In this document: one piece after another, positions 39,300 through 47,147 of the stretch
How the letters are laid out: each line of letters opens with the position of its first letter
How positions within the stretch are numbered: position 1 is the stretch's first letter
Assembly (NCBI RefSeq): GCF_001886855.1
Contig: NZ_CP013197.1
Location: 1,302,001 to 1,366,000 of the forward strand
Length of the DNA: 64,000 bases
Source: Spiroplasma citri
GTDB lineage: Bacteria > Bacillota_I > Bacilli_A > Mycoplasmatales > Mycoplasmataceae
Direction of reading: 5' to 3'
Program-made: the position numbers and the translations under genes
The notes under the pieces: model-generated
The model's input: the letters and a program-made list of their open reading frames with translations, nothing else
The model's database searches: none
Told to the model about the DNA's origin: nothing

Positions 39300-39645
39300 A
39301 GGTATTTGCATTTAGTTATATTTTTATATAATTAATATGTAAGTCCTAATTAATTACGGTTTTCGGGTATCCGAATGACCTAACTGTATTCTAAATGCAG
39401 GTAATCTTAGGCAACGAAAGGTAGAATAAGTTCCTATTTTAAATAATAGGCCTCTATATGGATATCCAAAATAGGTGGGCCGTATGGACTTGTCCGCTAT
39501 TGGTAAGAGCATTGTTTGTTTCCCCACCTAAAAAAGAAATAATTGGCCAGAGTTTAGTCGGTAAATACTTCTAGAAAAAAAGTTGCTGGTGTGTTCTTAG
39601 AGAGCAGGCAAGCTGCCCGACAAAAAAAGAGGTTTAATTATCTCT
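39300..39645 (+). ncRNA. structured non-coding RNA with terminator
   Basis: About 345 bases without an ORF, clearly less AT-rich than the genes. Possible stems: GCATTTAG/CTAAATGC (39308-39315, 39391-39398), TCGG-GTAT-CCGA, CCTATT/AATAGG, TAGGTGGG/CCCACCTA (39472-39479, 39523-39530) and GGCA-AGC-TGCC. It ends in an AAAGAG/CTCTTT terminator near 39624-39650. The segment inside the TAGGTGGG stem, TATGGACTTGTCCGCTATTG..., recurs in the P3 RNA at 42118-42173 with a changed but complementary closing stem. Confidence 0.7.
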
Positions 39646-39684
39646 TTTTTATTATATAATTTAATTAAGTTAGGGGAGATAATT

Positions 39685-40200
39685 ATGAAATGCAAAGGAA
39701 TTAAAATTGAAGATTTTTTATATTTACTATTAGATGAAAACTATAAAATTCAAAAAAAATTAGAAATTAATAATGAAGAAATTTTTGGAATGACAAATTT
39801 GCAAATACAAAAATTAATGTATTTTATAGAAGGTTTATTTATGGCTAAATTTAATAAAAAAATAATAAAAGAAAAATATAAAGCATGAACATATGGCCCA
39901 GTTTTAGAAGAATTGTATTTTTTACTAAGAAAAAATGGAAAATCATACATAGAAAAAGATAATCTTGAAAATTTTAACGAAATAAAAATACACGAAATTG
40001 AAAAAAAATTTACCAATGAAGAATTAGAATTTATTGAAAGAGTTTTTATATATTTTAGTAAATATAGTGCTTTTGAATTAGTTTCTTTATCACATATAGA
40101 AGGTCCATGAAAAGAAACAAAAAATAATGAAGAAATTAATAATGATAAAATGTTATATTATTTTCAAGAAAAATTAAACCAAATTGAACAATTAATTTAA
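39685..40200 (+). CDS. Panacea/SocA-domain (DUF4065) protein, putative antitoxin
   Basis: 171 residues. The family hallmark lies at residues ~35-80: MTNLQIQKLMYFIEGLFMAK, then the WTYGPVLEELY region. SocA/PanA proteins neutralise a neighbouring toxin or act as adaptors. The next gene (40217) would be its partner. A TATAAT box lies upstream between the RNA terminator and the gene. Confidence 0.82.
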
Positions 40201-40216
40201 TATAAAATTAAATAAT

Positions 40217-40591
40217 ATGAATTTAGATAAGTTAGATAAAAAAATATTTTTCAATTTTGCATATATAAATAAAACTAAAAAAATAAATAATGATTTTCTA
40301 AATGAAATTAAAAAAATTTGTAATTATTCTTTACGAAATTTAATACAAGGTTCAAGACAATCTTGTGGTTATTCAAATATTGAAACAAATAAATCACGCC
40401 TTCCCCCAAAAATTCCTTTAGAATTAGTAAATTATGTAAAATCACATTTTAATAAAGATATTGAACAAGATATTAAAAAATATGATTATTTAAGAGTTGG
40501 AGATAAGGAAAGAATTTATGGTGTTTTAGTTAATAATATTTTCTTTGCAATAATTTTTGATCCTGATAAATATTATCAAAATAACAATTAA
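40217..40591 (+). CDS. putative toxin partner of Panacea antitoxin (124 aa)
   Basis: Begins 16 bases after the antitoxin stop. The C-terminal half has a compact alpha/beta look: DYLRVGDKERIYGVLVNNIF followed by FDPDKYYQ, reminiscent of small mRNA-interferase-like toxins. I cannot name the toxin fold. The paired arrangement is the main evidence. Confidence 0.5.
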   Translation: MNLDKLDKKIFFNFAYINKTKKINNDFLNEIKKICNYSLRNLIQGSRQSCGYSNIETNKSRLPPKIPLELVNYVKSHFNKDIEQDIKKYDYLRVGDKERIYGVLVNNIFFAIIFDPDKYYQNNN

Positions 40592-40649
40592 TTTAATTTA
40601 AAAATATAATAAATATGGTATGATGATGGCGATAAGGGGTTGATTAAAT

Positions 40650-40772
40650 ATGTCAAAAATTATGAAAAAAAAAGATTATAAATTATTGGAATCTAAATTT
40701 AATGAATGAGAACAAGATATTTATAATCATAAAGAATTAATTAAAAGTTTAAAAGCATTAGCAAATACATAA
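40650..40772 (+). CDS. small charged protein (40 aa)
   Basis: ATG preceded by AAGGGG, with an extended -10 (TGGTATGAT) 35 bases upstream and a terminator 2 bases after the stop, so it is a single-gene unit. Lys/Glu-rich, Trp as TGA. It could be a regulator peptide or a TA component. Confidence 0.45.
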
Positions 40773-40773
40773 T

Positions 40774-40806
40774 TAAAAAAGAGATTTAATTATCTCTTTT
40801 TTTATT
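40774..40806 (+). terminator. terminator after 40-aa ORF
   Basis: AAAAAGAGAT/ATCTCT-TTTTTTT stem with loop TTAATT, the standard terminator form used across this prophage. Confidence 0.85.
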
Positions 40807-40842
40807 GTATAATTTACTAGTAAATAAAAAGTGGTGATTAAG

Positions 40843-41484
40843 ATGAAGGAAACTATGCTATCAAAATATTTAAAAATATCTCCAATAGAAGCAAACAAAA
40901 TAGAAATGGCAATATTGTTTCTACTAAATTCAGCATTTCAAAATAAAAAACAAATTTATAAAATGCATGTTTTTAAATTTTTATCTTTTTTAGAATGAAA
41001 AGCTGCAAAAGAATTTTCAGGTCATTTTTTTATTTTAAATTTTGTAGCCCTAAAATGGGGGCCAGTTCCTTACAAAATATCAAAATTTATTAATGAAAAT
41101 GGAACTTTTCAATTCTTTACTTATAGTGTATTAAAAAAAGAAAAAGACAATGATTTAAATAAAATATTATTTAGTTTTAAAAATTTATCACCCACTTATT
41201 TTGAAGATTATTTTAATTGAGAATATTTTTCTGAAAATGAAAAAAAATATTAAAAGAAGCATCAGAATGAATATTAAAGTTTAAAAATACAAATTTATTA
41301 AGCGATAATTCTCATAGAATAATGAAATCATGAGAAAAAGCATGAGAAAAAGCAGTTGAAAACAGTAAAAAAAGCGTTTTTTTTTGATTTTAGTTATGAA
41401 ATAGGAATTCCAAAAACAGATGAAGATTATGAAAAAATATTAAAATTATACAAAATAGAATGTAAAAATAATTATGAATTATAA
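40843..41484 (+). pseudogene. second Panacea-like antitoxin gene, two frameshifts
   Basis: The N-terminal 136 codons are intact and resemble a Panacea/SocA domain (KMHVFKFLSFLEWKAAKEF, then LKWGPVPYKISKFI), ending at TAA 41251-41253. Continuing in the next frame from the A run at ~41243, and again after the T run near 41377, gives the rest to TAA 41482-41484. Both shifts lie in homopolymers. TATAAT lies upstream (about 40807-40812). Could be decayed or phase-variable. Confidence 0.65.
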
Positions 41485-41929
41485 TGATAATTTAGTTTCT
41501 GTTTTTATAGATAATTTTGATAATGTTTTAGATATTAAAAATAGTAAACCCAAAAAATCACTTTTAATTCCATTGTTTTTTGACGGATATTACTATCATC
41601 TTATAAGATTAACAACGAAAATTCCTAATAAGAATGAAAAAAATTATATCAAAATTCCACCTACACCAGATACTAAATTAAAAAAAGAGTGTTATGCAAG
41701 ATTAGACAGAAAAGATACTGAAATAAGAAAAATGGAAAAATGAAGATTAGAAAAATATACAATAATAAATTGTTCAAAGACAAATTATATTTATCGTAAA
41801 GAAATTTTAGAAAAATGTTTTAATTCTCCGCATATACAAGAAATATATCATATCTTTTTAAAAGAAGAATTAAAAAAATCGAAAAAGAGATTTAATTATC
41901 TCTTTTTTATTTGTTTATTTGACAAATAA
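41474..41929 (+). CDS. putative toxin partner of the second Panacea locus (151 aa)
   Basis: ATG overlaps the end of the antitoxin pseudogene. LLIPLFFDGYYYHLIRLT and the following KECYARLD-type segment resemble small MazF/PemK-like or ICE-type toxins; uncertain. In frame it runs past the terminator stem (41883-41908) into promoter P3's -35, ending at TAA 41927-41929. An intact stop probably once lay earlier. If its antitoxin is dead, the toxin is either inactive or controlled by the other locus. Confidence 0.5.
41883..41909 (+). terminator. terminator read through by toxin ORF
   Basis: AAAAAGAGA/TCTCTTTTTT hairpin within the last codons of the gene 41474-41929, directly before promoter P3. 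Confidence 0.75.
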
Positions 41930-41947
41930 TTTTAATGACGGTATCAT
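41919..41947 (+). promoter_or_regulatory. phage promoter P3, drives a non-coding RNA
   Basis: TTGACA (41919-41924), 17 bases, TATCAT (41942-41947). No convincing gene follows; a ~245-base RNA ends at the terminator at 42203. Confidence 0.88.
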
Positions 41948-41954
41948 CACCACA

Positions 41955-42203
41955 AATAAGTTATGTTTCTAGTTGTAAGAAAAGTCTATGGTCTTTATGG
42001 CCTATGGTGTTCTATTGCTTTTAATCGTAAACCAAAAGGAATTTTACTTATTTTGACCTTTGAATTAACTATTGAATGAAAACTAGATATAATAGTTATT
42101 AAGCAATACAAAATTATAGATGAGCCATATGGACTTGTCCGCTATTGGTAAGAGCGTAGTCGCTTCCTCATCTAAAAAAAGAGATTTTAATATCTCTTTT
42201 TTT
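41955..42203 (+). ncRNA. P3-driven structured RNA
   Basis: Expected start ~41954-41956, end at a 42174-42203 hairpin terminator. The 3' domain at 42118-42173 is closed by AGATGAG/CTCATCT and contains TATGGACTTGTCCGCTATTGGTAAGAGC, shared with the RNA at 39300-39645. The closing stems differ in both strands (compensatory), which supports a conserved RNA structure. The loop resembles a tRNA D-arm but the rest does not make a tRNA. Confidence 0.75.
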
Positions 42204-42204
42204 A

Positions 42205-42362
42205 TTTATAGTATCGCACAGACTATTGACTGGCAAGGTTTCTTTTCTTTATTTAAACTTGCAAGTAGAACCTAGAATAACTCGCAACATCACTTGCTAT
42301 TTAATTGTAGCATGTTTTTATAAAATTAAAGGAAAAATAAAAAAATATGGTATTATATACAC
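42205..42362 (+). repeat. 170-bp repeat R1, second copy
   Basis: Nearly identical to 29229-29400. It lies between the P3 RNA terminator and promoter P4. No ORF. It may be a 3' stability element or a recombination relic that accompanied the RNA cassettes. Confidence 0.75.
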
Positions 42363-42383
42363 AAATTTTCATTTATTATATAT

Positions 42384-42412
42384 TTGACAAATATTTTTAA
42401 TGACGGTATCAT
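42384..42412 (+). promoter_or_regulatory. phage promoter P4, upstream of cassette B
   Basis: TTGACA (42384-42389), 17 bases, TATCAT (42407-42412). The first 90 bases after it are the same as after promoter P5 and include AAGTAATGATTATTACTT, a small hairpin. Confidence 0.88.
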
Positions 42413-42481
42413 CACGATAATAAGTAATGATTATTACTTATTGAAAATTAAACAATAGTAATTATAATTATTAAAATTAAA

Positions 42482-42645
42482 AAATTTGTATTTATTCAGT
42501 CGTATTATAGTAAATAAATAATGTTGAACTACTTGAATGAATTTAACTCATAACCGAGTTCAAATTGACTACCACAAACAAGCAGACAAGAAGATTATTC
42601 GCATAATATTTAAGGAATTTGCTACGACTGAATAAATACAAATTT
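42482..42645 (+). ncRNA. inverted-repeat-bounded RNA cassette B
   Basis: 23-bp perfect arms (42482-42504, 42623-42645). Interior 118 bases: the first ~17 and last ~25 are the same as in cassette C, the central ~78 differ and form their own hairpin (TTGAACT/AGTTCAA). Promoter P4 upstream, AAAGACAAT/ATTGTCTTT terminator downstream (~42671-42698). No start codon plus ribosome site pattern inside. Confidence 0.75.
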
Positions 42646-42670
42646 GTATGTATTATAACATAAACTATTT

Positions 42671-42698
42671 TAAAGACAATATAAATTGTCTTTTTTTT
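42671..42698 (+). terminator. terminator after cassette B
   Basis: AAGACAAT-ATAA-ATTGTCTT followed by a run of Ts, directly before promoter P5. Confidence 0.85.
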
Positions 42699-42700
42699 AT

Positions 42701-42729
42701 TTGACAAATATTTTTAATGACGGTATCAT
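42701..42729 (+). promoter_or_regulatory. phage promoter P5, upstream of cassette C
   Basis: TTGACA (42701-42706), 17 bases, TATCAT (42724-42729); the unit P5-cassette C-terminator repeats the layout of P4-cassette B-terminator. Confidence 0.88.
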
Positions 42730-42798
42730 CACGATAATAAGTAATGATTATTACTTATTGAAAATTAAACAATAGTAATTATAATTATTAAAATTAAA

Positions 42799-42963
42799 AA
42801 ATTTGTATTTATTCAGTCGTATTATAGTAAATAAATAACCTTGAACTTGTCTATTTTGTTGATCTTTACTCATCAAGCACAAGAGAGGAGCAGACACACA
42901 ACAGTAATAAGACTGTTCACATAATATTTAAGGAATTTGCTACGACTGAATAAATACAAATTT
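42799..42963 (+). ncRNA. inverted-repeat-bounded RNA cassette C
   Basis: 23-bp perfect arms (42799-42821, 42941-42963), interior 119 bases with a centre different from B and A but again self-pairing (TTGAT/ATCAA, CTTGT/ACAAG). Same flanks, promoter and terminator as B. The conservation of arms and the swap of centres suggest a modular RNA. Confidence 0.75.
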
Positions 42964-42987
42964 GTATGTATTATAACATAAACTATT

Positions 42988-43015
42988 TTAAAGACAATAT
43001 AAATTGTCTTTTTTT
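42988..43015 (+). terminator. terminator after cassette C
   Basis: Same AAGACAAT/ATTGTCTT hairpin plus T run as after cassettes A and B. Confidence 0.85.
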
Positions 43016-43017
43016 AT

Positions 43018-43046
43018 TTGACAAATATTTTTAATGACGGTATCAT
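43018..43046 (+). promoter_or_regulatory. phage promoter P6, upstream of fibre genes
   Basis: TTGACA (43018-43023), 17 bases, TATCAT (43041-43046). The leader after it (about 50 bases ending GGCTGGTGATT) is identical to that of the portal transcript from P2. Confidence 0.88.
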
Positions 43047-43101
43047 CACGACGACAATAAATGATGGGGTTAATTATTATTGTTAAGGCTGGTGATTTTT
43101 T

Positions 43102-43149
43102 ATGTTAGATAATAATGAAAATAATAAGGTAGTTAAATTATGGCAATAG
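43102..43149 (+). CDS. possible 15-codon leader peptide
   Basis: ATG after GGCTGGTGATTTTTT reads a short Asn-rich peptide ending KLWQ and stops inside the next gene's start (43140). The portal gene uses the same leader for its own ATG. Perhaps a translational coupling device; weak evidence. Confidence 0.3.
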   Translation: MLDNNENNKVVKLWQ

Positions 43150-43742
43150 TTTTAAAAACATTTCCTAATTGTAATGTAGAAGCATGTGATGATGGAATTA
43201 TTCAAGATTTTTTTGTTAGTTTTTTTGTTAAAGATAAAAATATTATTTTTTTAAACGAAGAAAAAAAATTAATAAAAAGACACCTTGGAAATAAAGTTGT
43301 TTTTAATCATACATATATATTAATTTATGGGCGAATTATTGAAATTGAAGAAGATACAGAATATGAATTACAAGCAACCAATAGAAATTCAATTAAAAAA
43401 ATTATTTTTAATATTAATTTGAGAACAAAAAAGAACGAAATTAAAATACTAACAAACGAATTATTAAATGAAGGCAATTTATCATGAGAAGATATTAAAA
43501 ATGAAGAATGAAGCTATGATATTGAATTATTTACTTATCAATTACAAAATAACACAATTTACAATATAAAAGAAAATCAAAAATATTGAGAAGACTTAAA
43601 ACCACACACAAAACTAAACAACGATCTAAACAATAATTTTAACAACTTTGAAGAAACAATGAATAAAAACATGATTGCTAATAACGCATTACATAGTGAA
43701 TGAGATAAAACATCTAACAAATTAGAAAAAAAATATTTATAA
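43140..43742 (+). CDS. phage baseplate/fibre-region protein (200 aa)
   Basis: ATG 43140. The N-terminal part is beta-rich (TFPNCNVEACDDGIIQDFFV) and the C-terminal 70 residues Asn/Lys-rich with coiled-coil. Together with the next gene it forms an operon from promoter P6 and is separated from the other tail genes by the RNA and TA region. Probably a baseplate or tail fibre component. No family named. Three Trp codons are TGA. Confidence 0.58.
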
Positions 43743-43757
43743 AAGAGAGGTAAAAAA

Positions 43758-45383
43758 ATGGCATTTAGATTTATAACATTTGACAATACAGAAGATTATT
43801 TAACAGACCGCGACCAAGCAATATACTATGATTTTTTGTTAAGAAACCAAACAATCCCCTACTATGCTAATAAAGAATTAAGCAATAAAAACGCTATAAA
43901 CTTATTAGGCAATAGCGATAATTATAACGAAGAAATGTTAAAACTATGTGATAACAATTCAACTGGTTTTTTATTTTACGGATTTGGCGAACAAGAAAAA
44001 TTAGAAGCAGAATTCAAATATGAAGACAACGGAATTCAAGTAAAAATAAAAACAAAAAAAGGAAACAAAGAAATACCATTTTTTTATTTAAGCATTTGCG
44101 GAAGAATGATTAAAGTAGAAAACGACACCACAAACGATATCAACGACTTAATTCCCTATGCAAAAAACCAAGCAGAAACAACAACAACAATATTTTTAAC
44201 AATTAAAATAGATATGTCAAAAGCACCATTAGTATATCCAATCCCCGATATAGACAACCCAGATGAAAACTACCAATATATTAATAAAAAATTTATTGAA
44301 AGTTTAGGTGAAAACAAAAGCGAACAAATTGAAAAATTAACAGAATTATTAGAACAATGCCCCATTAACACTAAAATTGACGAAGTTGAACCAAGCGGAA
44401 TTGACAATAAATTCTATTTTGAAAAAACCAAGGAAGAAGAAAACAAACCATGAAAAAATATTAAAAGTGCCATGACTTGAAACGATAATTCAAAAACAAT
44501 AGCAACCGCCATAATCGATAACATTAATCAAGTAAATGATTTTAAATACCAAGCAATTTATCAAAATAAATGTGCCAGCGAATATTTTGTATGAACAGAC
44601 AAAGGAAGATTAACCCAAGATAACTTAAACACAAGACATAAAGACGGAATTTATGAATTCCCTATTCTTAGTTTTAATTTACCCCTAAAAGGAGAAAAAA
44701 TAAAATCCTTTAATTGAGAATATACCGCACGCGTTCCCATTCGTTATCAATCAATCAAAGACCCTAACAATTTTATTAATTTTTGCGAATATGCCCAAGA
44801 AAAAAAGGAAGAATTCAATAAAAAATGAACCAAAGAAATGGAAAAAATGGATCAAAAAATAGCACAACTAGACAAAAGAATTAGAGAAATGCCATACAAA
44901 ATAGAAAGTAGCGGCAAATATGTCAAAAGTAGATTAAAAGAAGTGACACCACAAGAAAAACCATTTAATACGGTTGATAATAAATATTATTATGTAGTAT
45001 GGCGTGGTGATAAAAACGAAGAATGAAAAATTACAAAATTTCAAAATAACAATAAAAATAACATAAACTATGAAATTGATATACAAAATAGGGTAAATTT
45101 TGTATCTTCATTAATGAATGTGAAAGATCTTTTTATTACTGATTCACCTTCAAGAGTAAAGTCAACAAAATATTGGAATGATGATAATGGAACTTATTTT
45201 AAAGCAGTTTATCGTTGAAATGGTGGAGAAGAATGATCACCGATATTAAAATATGATGGTGGGATGATTAAATTTTGAGTATGAAAAGATTTTAAAACAT
45301 GAGATAAAGCACAGCGTGGTATTGTGACAACAGCCGCTATTGGCTTGCTATCGTTTGGAAGTTGAGAACCATTAATTTGATAA
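43758..45383 (+). CDS. tail/receptor-binding protein with exchangeable C-terminal domain (541 aa)
   Basis: ATG after AAGAGAGG. The first ~290 residues are a beta-rich phage tail region, then a coiled-coil (~355-395, EKMEKMDQKIAQLDKRIREM). Residues ~397-492 are encoded by the 287-bp inverted repeat shared with the lipoprotein gene at 45911-46429. The last ~50 residues (WSPILKYDGGMIKFW to the end) are unique and Trp-rich. Placement last in the late operon, before the holin-like genes, suits a receptor-binding protein. Many Trp codons are TGA. Confidence 0.65.
44947..45233 (+). repeat. 287-bp inverted repeat, fibre arm
   Basis: Matches the complement of 45968-46254 with only two mismatches, both near its left end, and breaks exactly at both borders. 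It lies wholly inside the fibre-like gene and is in the same reading frame in the lipoprotein gene. Confidence 0.93.
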
Positions 45384-45398
45384 TAAGGAGAATAAAAA

Positions 45399-45680
45399 AT
45401 GAGTGAAACTATTTTAGAAATTATTGTTTTGGTTATATCACTTTTTACTGGTGGGACAACTGGCATAACAGCAACTATTTTAAATAAAAAACAACAAAAA
45501 ATAAGAGATGAAAACAAAGAATTAAAAGAAAAAATAAACGATATTAAAATTGAAATTAATAATATTAATACAAAATTAGATGTTATTACAATCATAAATA
45601 ACAAACTTGCTAATAACAACAAAATAAATATCAGACAAAAAAACAAGGATGGTAATAAAAATGAAAAAGAAAAAGACTAA
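45399..45680 (+). CDS. holin-like membrane protein (93 aa)
   Basis: ATG after AAGGAGAATAAAAA, 15 bases after the fibre stop. One N-terminal transmembrane helix (residues ~6-28), then a Lys/Glu-rich coiled-coil and a basic C-terminus. Small membrane proteins at the end of late operons are often holins. In a wall-less host a holin alone could release phage, as no endolysin would be needed; none is seen. It overlaps the next gene. Confidence 0.55.
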   Translation: MSETILEIIVLVISLFTGGTTGITATILNKKQQKIRDENKELKEKINDIKIEINNINTKLDVITIINNKLANNNKINIRQKNKDGNKNEKEKD

Positions 45681-45873
45681 ATTATTTTTTCTACGATCAG
45701 CATATTGAATAGTTCACGGTTTAACATTGGGATTGCCAATTTTATTCACCGAAATTAATAAACTAATGCTAAAATTAAAAGAAAAAATTAATAAAGAATG
45801 TATTTTGTTAGATGAAAATAAAGAAGATAATATTAATGAAATAATTAAAAAAGATCATAAAAAAGAAAATTAA
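45661..45873 (+). CDS. small membrane-associated phage protein (70 aa)
   Basis: The ATG lies in the end of the previous gene. It has a basic N-terminus, a hydrophobic segment (residues ~8-27, Trp as TGA), then a charged, acidic-basic tail. It could be a second holin or antiholin. The convergent terminator follows at 45886-45915. Confidence 0.55.
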
Positions 45874-45883
45874 ATAAATTAAA

Positions 45884-45916
45884 AAAAGCAATTTAATAAA
45901 AATTGCTTTTTTATTC
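45884..45916. terminator. bidirectional terminator at prophage right end
   Basis: AAAAAAGCAATTT/AAATTGCTTTTTT stem with loop AATAA, T runs in both directions. It serves the phage late operon (plus) and the lipoprotein gene (minus). Confidence 0.85.
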
Positions 45917-46429
45917 ACCATTAACTTTTACATTACCATTATTATCAATTATTAAATCAGGTAGATTTTCTTCTCCACCATTTCAACGATAAACTGCTTT
46001 AAAATAAGTTCCATTATCATCATTCCAATATTTTGTTGACTTTACTCTTGAAGGTGAATCAGTAATAAAAAGATCTTTCACATTCATTAATGAAGATACA
46101 AAATTTACCCTATTTTGTATATCAATTTCATAGTTTATGTTATTTTTATTGTTATTTTGAAATTTTGTAATTTTTCATTCTTCGTTTTTATCACCACGCC
46201 ATACTACATAATAATATTTATTATCAACTGTATTAAATGGCTTTTCTTGTGGTGCTATTCATTCTAATTTTTCTTTTATTTCTTTGCAATTTGTACATAT
46301 TTGGTTTTCTTGTTTTAGTTGTTGTAATTCATCTTCGTTATATTGTGGTATATTATTACAAGCAACTAGACTTGTTGTGCTTGTACCTAGTAATGTAATT
46401 GCTCCTAAAAAACTTAATCTTTTTTTCAT
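45911..46429 (-). CDS. lipoprotein sharing a domain with the phage tail protein (172 aa)
   Basis: Signal peptide with lipobox SLVAC at residues ~20-24, so it is exported and lipid-anchored. A short linker with CTNC (~48) follows. Residues ~59-154 are encoded by the 287-bp repeat and are nearly identical to the tail protein domain. The unique end is NLPDLIIDNNGNVKVNGE. It is on the strand opposite to the late operon, with its own AAAGGA site. It may be a prophage-encoded surface protein or a host lipoprotein captured at the edge. Confidence 0.78.
45968..46254 (-). repeat. 287-bp inverted repeat, lipoprotein arm
   Basis: The inverted partner of 44947-45233. The region between the arms (45234-45967) holds the tail protein's C-terminus, the holin-like genes and the lipoprotein's C-terminus; inversion would exchange the two C-termini. 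Confidence 0.93.
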
Positions 46430-46567
46430 AAAAAGTCAGTCCTTTCTTAATATTTTATTTATATAAAAATTATATAATGAATATAAATATATACAAAGAA
46501 TAATGATAAAAATTTATTTTTTTGATAATATGTTATCAAAAGAAAAAAAGAACAAGTGGAGGAAAAA

Positions 46568-46957
46568 GTGGAAAAAGAATCTAAAATTGAATTTGAAACT
46601 GAATTTGAAAAAATTGCAGCAGAAATAAGATCTTCTTTTGAATATTTTTTAAAATATAATCCAAAAAGTGAAGAACAAATAAAAAAAGAAAATGAATTTT
46701 TTAAAGAAATATTTTGAGAAAAATATAATAAACATGTTAACGATGAAAAATGTCAATTTACTGGTGCAAGAGGGTTGTGTTATAGAAAAGCAAAAAAAGG
46801 ATATGAATGTATTGTATGTAATAGCCCATGTTGCTACATTTGTTATAAAAATTATTATAATTGTAAAGAATGTCTTTTTTGTTTTAGTGATGATGATTCT
46901 GATTTTAAATATTATTTAAAAATTTATTTTAACGAAAATTATTATAAGCAAGATTAA
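46568..46957 (+). CDS. Cys-cluster (zinc-binding) protein (129 aa), GTG start
   Basis: GTG 46568 after GGAGGAAAAA. The N-terminal half is acidic and helical. The C-terminal half has at least ten Cys in pairs (CIVC, CCYICY, CKECLFC), as in RING/zinc-ribbon proteins. A terminator (CAAGAT/ATCTTG plus Ts) follows at 46945-46972. Function unknown. It lies between the prophage end and the IS. Confidence 0.6.
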
Positions 46958-46972
46958 AAATCTTGTTTTTTT
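46945..46972 (+). terminator. terminator after Cys-cluster gene
   Basis: CAAGAT-TAAA-ATCTTG followed by seven Ts, overlapping the stop. A second hairpin (CAAGTTA/TAACTTG, 47057-47088) precedes the transposase. Confidence 0.82.
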
Positions 46973-47147
46973 ATTTTAAATTAAGATATAATATTTTTGT
47001 TATCAAAAAAGTATCAAAATTGTATTAAATAATATTAAAAAAATTAAATATTTGAAAAACAAGTTAAAAATAACTTGCTTTTTTTAGGTGCTTATTTTAA
47101 TGTGTGTGATGATTTATTTTTAAAACAGGAAAGGAAACAACTTTAAA

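Noticed and set aside
39300..39645. tmRNA, RNase P RNA or group I intron
   Set aside because: None of the conserved landmarks (tRNA-Ala-like ends and tag, P4 core, P-Q-R-S elements) can be found.
42118..42173. tRNA gene (D-arm-like TATTGGTAAGAGC between 7-bp stems)
   Set aside because: Only 56 bases, no anticodon stem, no T-arm TTC sequence and no CCA-type end; the same core lies in a much longer RNA. I call it a structured RNA instead.
29401..42963. CRISPR array made of the repeated arms
   Set aside because: Only three copies, each an inverted pair around ~120 bases, not regularly spaced direct repeats, and no cas genes.
43758..46429. Diversity-generating retroelement (template/variable repeat)
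   Set aside because: The two copies are inverted, not adenine-mutated direct repeats, and no reverse transcriptase is present.
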